From positions 1 to 5,587 of the forward strand of contig CABQNA010000109.1 of assembly GCA_902465425.1 (NCBI GenBank): a DNA stretch of 5,587 bases, given 5' to 3'. Source of the stretch: an uncultured Collinsella sp. Its GTDB lineage: Bacteria; Actinomycetota; Coriobacteriia; Coriobacteriales; Coriobacteriaceae. Positions within the stretch are counted from its first letter, which is position 1; the number at the start of each line of letters is the position of its first letter. The notes under the pieces were generated by a model, which was given only the letters and a program-made list of their open reading frames with translations, had not been told where the DNA came from and did no database searches. Positions 1 through 5,587 of this stretch are shown piece by piece. A program made the translations under genes and the position numbers.

Positions 1-1
1 T

Positions 2-1048
2 CGCAAGGATGCCGATAAGGCCCAGGTGCGCTTGCGCATGCGCATGAGCGACCGGTTGCTGCGCGCCACGGGCGAGCTCATGCGTGACCTGTTTGATCTC
101 AAGACCGTGCCCTCCAACGAGGATAAGCTCGTGGCCGAGCTCAAGGAGCGCCTTGAGGACTTGCGCGAGGCGTGTCTCGCCATAGCACGCGACTACTACA
201 CGGGCATCAAGCCGGCCTACCCGTATCCCGGCGAGAACGAGTGCGAGAGGATGCGCTCGGAGGTCGCCGACGTCCTTAAGGACCAGAGTGAGTCCGAGGC
301 GTTTTTGACTACGTTTACCAAGCATGAGGACCGCTTGCTCGATGCCAAGGAAGACTTTGACAAGGTGGTTGAGTTCTTCGAGTCCAACCAACGAACAGCG
401 TTTGACCACGCCAAGGATTTCTTGAGCCGCACCGAGGGTATCGAGTATGCCTCCGATGACATTCCCAGCGCGGTTGAGAACGTGGCAAAGGTTCGCGAGA
501 TCCTCAAAGATCCCAAGCCCTACGGCCGCATTAAAGACCTGCAGCCGCTTATGAATCCCGTCGAGGACGACATGAAAAAGCTGCTGGGTATCCGCCGCAA
601 TGAGTTTTTGTGCCGCATCGAGAGCGATCTGCAAGACCTGCAGGCGCAGGCTGAGAGCCAAAAGGGCTTTGTCAATCAAGCCAAGAATGCCATAGCGGAT
701 GCCGGTGCCAAATACGAGTCGTTCAAAAACCGTGCCCACAGTGCTCAAAGCCTCAACGAGCTGAGCGTTGCTGCGACTAACTGGGGCGACTGGCTCAGCG
801 CGGCAGCCAACGAGATGTACGACGCCGTGGATGCGGCCCGCATGCGTATGGACAACGAGCGCCGCACCACCGAGGTCACGAGTACGGGTGAGGTGGTCAA
901 GAAGATCTCCAACAAGGCCGTTGCGTCGTCAGCGCCCACGCCTGCACCCGTGCCCCAGCGCAAGATCAAGACTGTGCGCCGCGTGGACGACCTGCGCTCC
1001 CGCCTTATGCAGGCGCTCGCTGCAAACGACGAGATCCGTATCAACTAA
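2..1048 (+). CDS. brxC: BREX-1 protein BrxC, C-terminal part (5' end outside window)
   Basis: This is the last ~348 residues of BrxC (PglY/BrxC family), the large ATPase of type 1 BREX, which is usually about 1,200 residues. The frame is open from base 2, so the first internal Met/Val codons are not real starts. The nucleotide-binding P-loop part lies upstream of the window. What is seen here is mostly charged, helical, coiled-coil-like sequence (the 'AQVRLRMRMSDRLLRATGELMRDLF' stretch is broken up by later acidic heptad-like segments), then an Ala/Pro-rich linker (SSAPTPAPVPQ). It ends in a short conserved-looking tail, VDDLRSRLMQALAANDEIRIN, minus its last residue in some relatives. The assignment rests on this tail and on the position directly before pglX and pglZ. 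I see no frameshift or other damage in this part. It is probably co-transcribed with the genes downstream. Confidence 0.88.
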   Translation, partial: RKDADKAQVRLRMRMSDRLLRATGELMRDLFDLKTVPSNEDKLVAELKERLEDLREACLAIARDYYTGIKPAYPYPGENECERMRSEVADVLKDQSESEAFLTTFTKHEDRLLDAKEDFDKVVEFFESNQRTAFDHAKDFLSRTEGIEYASDDIPSAVENVAKVREILKDPKPYGRIKDLQPLMNPVEDDMKKLLGIRRNEFLCRIESDLQDLQAQAESQKGFVNQAKNAIADAGAKYESFKNRAHSAQSLNELSVAATNWGDWLSAAANEMYDAVDAARMRMDNERRTTEVTSTGEVVKKISNKAVASSAPTPAPVPQRKIKTVRRVDDLRSRLMQALAANDEIRIN

Positions 1049-1056
1049 CCCGCGGA

Positions 1057-1086
1057 GCCGCCGGTGCCAAAGCGCGCACCGGTGGC
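1057..1086 (+). other. GC-rich intergenic hairpin between brxC and pglX
   Basis: The left arm GCCGCCGGTGC (1057-1067) pairs with the right arm GCACCGGTGGC (1076-1086). This makes an 11-bp stem with one G·U pair and an 8-base loop. No T-run follows, so it is not a classical intrinsic terminator. It could be an mRNA processing or stability element, or a partial attenuator that lowers pglX expression relative to brxC. The pairing is seen directly; any role is inference. Confidence 0.5.
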
Positions 1087-1097
1087 TTATGGCGTTT

Positions 1098-1104
1098 AGA
1101 AAGG
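1098..1104 (+). promoter_or_regulatory. Ribosome binding site of pglX
   Basis: AGAAAGG lies 10 bases before the ATG at 1115. It supports that start over any internal Met, and the conserved PglX N-terminus begins directly after it. Confidence 0.6.
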
Positions 1105-1114
1105 CTCATCAACC

Positions 1115-1987
1115 ATGAACGATTCTGCTCTTAAGAGCTTCTGCACTTGGGCCCGCACGGAGCTCATCAAAGGCGTGGAGGCGCAGATGGTGCGCTACGG
1201 CATCACCGAACCTGCACCTGCGCCCGCTGGGTCCGAGACCGTCAACGGCCTGCCCCTAAGTCCGGATGAGATTGAGCAACGCGACGAACTGCTGCGCATG
1301 CAGGCAGAGGTGGGTCACGAGGCGCTGCGCGACCGTGCGGCCTACACCTGGTTCAACCGCATCGTGGCCATTCGCTTCATGGATGCATGCGGATGGCTTC
1401 CCAGCCGTATGCGCATGCTAAGTCGTGCGGACGGCAGCCATGGCAGCGAGGCCGTGGAGAACGCACTGGACGTGGAAATAACGACGGCCGATACCGATCG
1501 CATAGCCGAGCTCAAGATGGCGGGCTTGGATGAACCGTTGTGGCGCTACCTGTTTGTTGCTCAGTGCGAGGAGCTTGCCGATTGCCTGCCGGGCGTCTTT
1601 GAACGCGTGGGCGGAGCCATGGAGCTGCTGTTGCCCCAGGGCCTCATGATGGCTGACAGTGTGGTGGGCAAACTCAATGCCGTCCTCACTGACGAGGACT
1701 GGCGCGAGGGCGTGACCGTTCTGGGCTGGATGTATCAGTACTACAATGCCGACGTTAAAGACGAGTTCTTCAAGTCCAAGCGCAAGGCAGCGGCGGCGGA
1801 CATCGCGCCCGCCACGCAGCTCTTCACCCCCGAGTGGATTGTGCGCTATATGGTCGAGAACTCACTCGGCCGTCTGTGGATGCTCAACAATCCGGGGAGT
1901 TCGCTACGCGAGCGCATGGAGTACCGAGGAGATAACCCTCTGCGACCCCGCATGCGGCTCGGGCCATATCTTGGTCTATGCGTTTGA
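1115..1987 (+). pseudogene. pglX: PglX N-terminal fragment (BREX-1 adenine-specific methyltransferase), ended by a frameshift
   Basis: PglX is the N6-adenine DNA methyltransferase of BREX-1. It marks host DNA and is needed for defence in characterised systems. This frame carries the N-terminal domain, with AYTWFNR at residues 76-82 followed by an 'AIRFMD' helix, and the ATQLFTPEWIV segment at about 233-243 that leads into the methyltransferase core. Homology holds through 'RERMEY' (ends at 1924). The frame then reads unrelated residues and stops at 1987, giving 290 residues where the full family is about 1,150-1,250. The conserved sequence resumes one frame over (next entry). In homologues I recall, 'MEY' and the 'DPACGSG' motif are separated by some 20-35 residues, whereas only about six fit here. 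The lesion therefore looks like a deletion of 3n+2 bases and not a single-base slip. As read, this product lacks SAM-binding motif I and would be inactive. Confidence 0.85.
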
Positions 1988-3575
1988 GCTGCTCTTCCAT
2001 ATGTACGAGGAGCGCGGCTATCGTGAGCGCGAGATTCCCGAGCTCATTCTTACTAAAAACCTTGCAGGCATGGAAATCGATTCCCGCGCGGCACAGATCG
2101 CGGAGCTGGCGCTTGCCATGTGCGCCCGCGAGCACGACCGTCGCTTCTTTAGGCGTGGCGTTCGCGCCGACGTTACCGTGCTCTCGAGCATCCCGCTAGG
2201 GGAGGACGAGCTGCCGGGTAACAAGAAGCTCGCCGAGGAGCTGAGTCATTTGGGCGAGATCGGTTCGCTGCTCAATCCCTCAGAGGACGAGATTGACGAG
2301 CTCAAGGCTGCCGCCGCGAGTTGTTCCGATGACCTTTTTGCCGCTACGGCCAAAACTAAGCTCGAAAGCGCTGCCGCCATCTGCGAGAAGCTGTCCCGTC
2401 GTTTTACCTGCACCGTTGCGAATCCTCCGTATATGGGCAGCAGCAGCTTTAATCCATTCATGAGCAAGTGGGTCAAGAAGAACTACCCCGACGTGAAGAG
2501 CGACCTCTGCACGTGCTTTATCGAGCGCGGTTTTAACCTTGTCGAGGATAAGGGCTACGCCGCAATGGTTACCATGCAGAGTTGGATGTTCCTGGGCAGC
2601 TTTGAGAAGATGCGCGCCAAGGTTATCGACAACAAGACAATCGTTTCCATGGCCCATCTGGGACCTCGTGCGTTCGATGCCATCGGTGGTGAGGTCGTCA
2701 ATGTGACTGCCGATGTCATCTACAACGGCCGCGCGGCATGCGAGGGTGCCTATGTTCGCCTCGTCGACATCAACGGCAGCGAGGCGAAGCGTCTCAAGTT
2801 GCTCGAGGCGATCCGAAACCCCGACTGCGGCTGGTTCTATCGCCGCGACGCCGACACCTTCAAGCAAATCCCCGGCACCCCCATAGCCTACTGGGCCAGT
2901 GACGCTCTTCTGGATGCGTTTGGAAACGCAAAACAGCTCAGTGAGTATGGCAAGCCGCGCCAAGGGCTTGCTACTGGCGAGAACGCTCGTTTCGTTCGCG
3001 AGTGGTGGGAAGTCGATGATTGCAAGAGCGTCTATTTCTGTGAATCTATTCAAGAGTCGATTGAAAGCGCTTGCAAGTGGTTCCCCTACAACAAGGGCGG
3101 CGATTTCCGCAAATGGTACGGAAATAATAGCTCAGTTGTTAACTGGGAGAATGACGGACAGGAGATCCGTAATTACAAAGACCAGAATGGTAGATTGCTT
3201 TCTAGGCCACAGAATACAAACTGCTTCTTTAGCCCATCGATTACCTGGTCGAAGATTTCAAGCGGGTCCATTGCGTTTCGTTTTAAGCCTGCTGGGCATA
3301 TCTTTGATGTGGCGGGCACGAGCGTTTTTAGCGACGAGGAGTCACTCAAGTATCTCCAGGGAGCTTGTAACAGCTCCGTGATCATGCGTGTCGCAAGCAT
3401 GCTCTCGCCGACGCTTAATTTCGAGGTAGGCCAAATCGCAACCTACCCGATCATTCAGAACGAGGAACAGGAGCCGTTGGTCAACGACATGGTCGACTCG
3501 TGCCGCGAACTATCAAAAACCGATTGGGATTCGTTTGAAACCTCTTGGGATTTCAAACATAACCCTTTGGTGTAG
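1923..3575 (+). pseudogene. pglX: PglX central fragment: methyltransferase core and specificity region, out of frame with its N-terminus
   Basis: This is the continuation of pglX in a different frame. SAM-binding motif I, DPACGSG, lies at 1944-1964 and the catalytic NPPY of N6-adenine methyltransferases at 2421-2432. These are followed by the family stretches QSWMFLGSFE and MAHLGPRAFDAIGGEV, then the target-recognition part (IPGTPIAYWAS, LATGENARF, KWFPYNKGGDFRKWYGN, SPTLNFEVGQ). The frame is open back to 1746, but residues before about 1923 are unrelated to PglX. The first in-frame ATG after the 1987 stop is at 2001, beyond motif I, so re-initiation would not yield a complete SAM site. The fragment ends at TAG 3573-3575 right after 'SWDFKHNPLV'. 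In intact PglX the chain continues there into a coiled-coil C-terminal region of ~320 residues, which here is the separate gene at 4363. Base composition becomes more AT-rich within the recognition part (about 40 % GC at 3121-3180). Confidence 0.88.
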
Positions 3576-3584
3576 GTGCTGGTT

Positions 3585-4241
3585 ATGGACAAAGCCTGTA
3601 TATCTTCATTTCATATGTCTCTGCATGAATCTAGCTATTGGACTCCGGATGAGATTTCTTCTATTTGGGATTTCTTTGTGACTAAATCTGTAGCCAACTC
3701 TGCTTCTCAAAGAAGAACCGCCTCTGATTATGGATTGAAACAATTGCCATTCGATACTCTTCTTGAGTATGAAGGGGTGCCTTCCGGGAAGCGTGAATTA
3801 CTTATGGCTGATAATCTTGGAGATGTGATTGAGGAATATGGATTTAAAACAACTGTAAATCAAAAGTCGGCTGATGGAGTTAAACAAGAGATTGAAGCTC
3901 CGATTGATATCGTTAGTCCGAGGGTCCTCTGTATTCAACCTTATACAATCTCTGGTCGCAAGGGTCCCGAACCTAAAGACTCAGGTAAAGGAATGACTTT
4001 ACTAACTCATATCCGCAATTCACTTGCACATGGGTGTACGTATTACTTCCCTAATGGAATGATGCTTCTCGAGGATAAAGCTGGTGGTTCAAGTGGAAAA
4101 ACGACTGCCATGATGCTTCTGCCTCAAAAGGCGTTTACCGACTGGATAAAGGCGATTGATATTGACGCTCGTTTTTATTTTAAGGACGCTGGCAGAGGCG
4201 AATTTGAAAAGCTCATTCATAGAAAGAGCAACAAACACTAG
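3585..4241 (+). CDS. Putative HEPN-domain protein inserted inside split pglX
   Basis: This is a 218-residue protein if started at ATG 3585, or 221 residues from the GTG at 3576. I prefer 3585 because AGGTG (3574-3578) sits 6 bases before it. Either start lies within 10 bases of the pglX stop, which suggests translational coupling. Near residue 144 is H-I-R-N-S-L-A-H-G, with R144 and H149. This matches the R-N-x3-H (Rx4-6H) signature of HEPN RNases, followed by a Tyr-rich strand and a Leu/Trp helix (FTDWIKAID). The arrangement recalls the pEK499_p136-type HEPN family, but that subfamily call is tentative. I do not recognise the N-terminal ~120 residues. No membrane segment or signal peptide is seen. 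Codon use is AT-rich (21 of 60 bases are G/C at 3841-3900), unlike brxC and the 3' part of pglX, which suggests horizontal acquisition. A role as an RNA-cutting abortive effector tied to BREX is inference. Confidence 0.72.
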   Translation: MDKACISSFHMSLHESSYWTPDEISSIWDFFVTKSVANSASQRRTASDYGLKQLPFDTLLEYEGVPSGKRELLMADNLGDVIEEYGFKTTVNQKSADGVKQEIEAPIDIVSPRVLCIQPYTISGRKGPEPKDSGKGMTLLTHIRNSLAHGCTYYFPNGMMLLEDKAGGSSGKTTAMMLLPQKAFTDWIKAIDIDARFYFKDAGRGEFEKLIHRKSNKH

Positions 4242-4298
4242 GGAATTAATAAACGACGCGCTTTAATCCGTAAAGAATTTAAATCTGTTAATTGTTTA

Positions 4299-4333
4299 GC
4301 TGGCTAGTGCAAATTTTAAATTTGCATAGCCGC
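4299..4333 (+). terminator. Large AT-rich hairpin after the HEPN gene, possible terminator or regulatory/recombination site
   Basis: The pairing is GC-t-GGCTA-g-TGCAAATTT, a central T at 4317, then AAATTTGCA-TAGCC-GC. This gives about 16 bp with two single-base bulges (4301 and 4307) on the left side. The core TGCAAATTT/AAATTTGCA is a perfect palindrome around one base. It is followed by ACTTTTC, a weak T-run (4336-4339). It lies 57 bases after the HEPN stop and 29 bases before the next gene's ATG. It could partly terminate the HEPN transcript, or it could be an operator or inversion-type site. The symmetry is seen directly; the role is not shown. Confidence 0.5.
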
Positions 4334-4343
4334 ACTTTTCAAC

Positions 4344-4356
4344 AAAGAAAGGGCGG
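4344..4356 (+). promoter_or_regulatory. Ribosome binding site of the separate PglX C-terminal gene
   Basis: The purine-rich AAAGAAAGGGCGG lies directly after the hairpin, with its AAAGG core (4348-4352) 10 bases before ATG 4363. A strong dedicated site here argues that the C-terminal piece is translated as its own polypeptide and is not merely a remnant. Confidence 0.6.
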
Positions 4357-4362
4357 TCTGTC

Positions 4363-5331
4363 ATGGCCACTTTACTTCAAGATAAATACGAGGCTCGTAA
4401 GGCCGAGGTCAATGCTCGCTTCGAGCAGCTTCGCACTAACGAGGAAGAGCTCAACCGAATCTTTGCCAAGATCTACAACATGGAGGGTGAGGTGCCCATC
4501 GAGGTCGAGGATAAGTTCGTTTCGGTGGCGCGCATCTTCGATACCGCAGATGAGATTCCCGAGAGCTATAAAGGCAACAAATACGTGCGTACCAAGCGCG
4601 ACGAGATCACCTCGCTCATAAGCTATGCCGTGGGGTGCATGTTTGGTCGCTATTCGCTGGATGTGGACGGACTGGTCCTGGCCGATCAGGGCGCCACGGT
4701 CGACGACTATCTGTCAAAGATGTCTGATCCCGCGCACGTTACCTTTATGCCCGATAGCGATAACGTGCTGCCCATCACCGACGATGAGTACTTTGACGAC
4801 GACATCGTACGCTACTTTATCGACTTTGTGCGTACCGTGTACGGCGAGGAGACGCTCGAGCAGAACCTGGCCTTTATTGCCGAGGTGCTCGGCGGCAAGG
4901 GCACCTCGCGTGAGGTAATCCGCACCTACTTTTTGAAGGACTTCTTTAAGGACCACTGCCAGACCTATAAGAAGCGTCCCATCTACTGGCTGTTCGACAG
5001 TGGAAAAAAGAACGGCTTCAAGTGCCTTGTTTACATGCATCGCTATCAGCCCGACCTGTTGGCTCGCATCCGCACCGACTATGTGCATGAGCAGCAGGAG
5101 CGCTATCGCTCGCAGATCGGCTATGCCAACGATGCCCTTGCCAGTGCCGAGCGCGGCGAGCGCGTGCGCTTGGATAAGCGCGTCAAAAAGCTCAACGACC
5201 AGCTCAAAGAGACCATTGGCTACGAGGAGAAGCTGCATCACTTGGCAGACCAGATGATTAAGATCGACCTGGATGACGGCGTCAAGGTCAACTACGCCAA
5301 GTTTCAGGATGTGCTGGCAAAGATCAAGTAA
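4363..5331 (+). CDS. pglX: PglX C-terminal region as a separate polypeptide (BREX-1)
   Basis: This 322-residue protein corresponds to the last quarter to third of ordinary PglX, which normally follows the 'SWDF' end of the specificity region in the same chain. It opens with a helical stretch reaching NEEELNRIF at residues 26-34, then has the PglX hallmarks ISYAVGCMFGRYSLD (86-100), PIYWLF (206-211) with GFKCLVYMHRY after it, a charged coiled coil (about 230-290), and DLDDGVKVNY (302-311) close to the C-terminus. It contains no methyltransferase motif of its own, so it can act only with the upstream fragment. It begins exactly at an interdomain linker and has its own ATG and ribosome binding site. 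GC content returns to about 60 %, like brxC. It ends 23 bases before pglZ, consistent with one operon. I see no damage in the frame. It could be a true second subunit of a split PglX or a fragment left by insertion of the HEPN gene. Confidence 0.87.
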   Translation: MATLLQDKYEARKAEVNARFEQLRTNEEELNRIFAKIYNMEGEVPIEVEDKFVSVARIFDTADEIPESYKGNKYVRTKRDEITSLISYAVGCMFGRYSLDVDGLVLADQGATVDDYLSKMSDPAHVTFMPDSDNVLPITDDEYFDDDIVRYFIDFVRTVYGEETLEQNLAFIAEVLGGKGTSREVIRTYFLKDFFKDHCQTYKKRPIYWLFDSGKKNGFKCLVYMHRYQPDLLARIRTDYVHEQQERYRSQIGYANDALASAERGERVRLDKRVKKLNDQLKETIGYEEKLHHLADQMIKIDLDDGVKVNYAKFQDVLAKIK

Positions 5332-5354
5332 CTGCAGATACGGTAAGGATATTC

Positions 5355-5587
5355 ATGCCCAAGATCGATGTAGAAGAACAGCTCAAACTGCGGTTTTTGC
5401 AACCGTTGCCCGCATGTATGCCCCGCCGTGTGGTGGTTTGGCACGATGCGGACGGCGAGTTTGCCCCTGAGTTTGAGCGATTGGCCGCCGAGGGTTTCGA
5501 CGGCGCGGGGGCCGATGCTGGCGTTATGCCCGCTCACGGTGACTTTGAGCGCCCGGTGCGGTTTGTTGAGGCCTGCGAGGGCCGCAT
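5355..5587 (+). CDS. pglZ: PglZ, N-terminal start (BREX-1 alkaline-phosphatase-superfamily protein), cut by window end
   Basis: A frame opens at ATG 5355 and runs without a stop to the window edge, 77 codons. TAAGGA (5344-5349) lies 5 bases before the ATG. The protein begins MPKIDVEEQLKLRF and then has RRVVVWHDADGEFAPEFERL. This is the strand followed by D-x-D/E-G-E-F found at the start of BREX PglZ proteins ('hvFWyDp-dGEF'). PglZ carries a PglZ/alkaline-phosphatase-like domain further on and is essential for BREX defence in characterised systems. The catalytic part is outside the window. Position directly after pglX matches the standard BREX-1 order brxA-brxB-brxC-pglX-pglZ-brxL. Confidence 0.82.
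   Translation, partial: MPKIDVEEQLKLRFLQPLPACMPRRVVVWHDADGEFAPEFERLAAEGFDGAGADAGVMPAHGDFERPVRFVEACEGR

Noticed and set aside
2280..3053. Long open frame of 257 codons on the minus strand
   Set aside because: It lies opposite the conserved PglX core and specificity region, has no recognisable motif, and is a product of GC-rich codon bias.
3545..3674. Direct repeat TTGGGATTTC (3545-3554 and 3665-3674), which might mark insertion ends
   Set aside because: Ten bases, with one copy inside the HEPN gene and none at the 3' edge of the insert. It reflects W-D-F codons in both proteins and is likely coincidence.
4292..4320. Possible promoter TTGTTT – 17 bases – TTTAAA before the PglX C-terminal gene
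   Set aside because: The -10 match is weak (4 of 6) and lies inside the palindrome in very AT-rich DNA, so it cannot be told from chance.
3560..4370. Target-site duplication or terminal inverted repeats flanking the HEPN insert
   Set aside because: I compared the sequence around 3560-3590 with 4335-4370 and saw no matching direct or inverted ends. No transposase or integrase gene is present.
4292..4621. Plus-strand 109-codon frame that starts at a TTG in the hairpin region
   Set aside because: It mostly overlaps pglX-C in another frame, is Ser/Arg-rich with no motif, and has no ribosome binding site.
4714..5241. Minus-strand open frame of 175 codons opposite the PglX C-terminal gene
   Set aside because: It is a hydrophobic low-complexity shadow of a clearly conserved plus-strand gene.

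Overview
This window is the middle of a type 1 BREX phage-defence locus. The order brxC – pglX – pglZ, all on the + strand, is the canonical BREX-1 core. The core genes are GC-rich (about 53-60 % in lines I counted), with dense GAG/CGC/GCC codon use and strong purine-rich ribosome binding sites. This suits a high-GC Gram-positive gut bacterium. My best guess is a Coriobacteriia member (Collinsella-like), but that is inferred from style and not from a marker gene.

Layout: the C-terminal ~350 residues of BrxC (2-1048); a 66-bp gap with a strong GC hairpin; the N-terminal and catalytic parts of the adenine methyltransferase PglX (1115-3575), broken by a frameshift with apparent loss of sequence just before the SAM-binding motif; an AT-rich inserted gene (3576/3585-4241) encoding a ~218-residue protein with a HEPN-type R-N-x3-H motif; a 121-bp AT-rich non-coding gap holding a large near-perfect hairpin and a strong new ribosome binding site; the missing C-terminal third of PglX as a separate gene (4363-5331); and the start of pglZ (5355 to the edge).

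The main observation is that pglX is cut at an interdomain linker. The cut falls between the conserved 'SWDF' end of the specificity region and the 'NEEELNRIF' coiled-coil start of the C-terminal region. A putative HEPN RNase gene sits in the cut. The C-terminal piece has its own start codon and ribosome binding site, so the layout resembles a deliberate two-subunit PglX with a nested effector more than random disruption. The closest known parallel is the PrrC anticodon nuclease gene nested among type I restriction genes. Separately, the upstream half has a lesion that should abolish the methyltransferase in this copy, unless it is an assembly error or a reversible switch.

In an intact relative, BrxC (ATPase), PglX (methylation and discrimination) and PglZ (alkaline-phosphatase-fold protein) would act together to block phage replication. 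The nested HEPN protein could be a back-up abortive effector. That role is inference.
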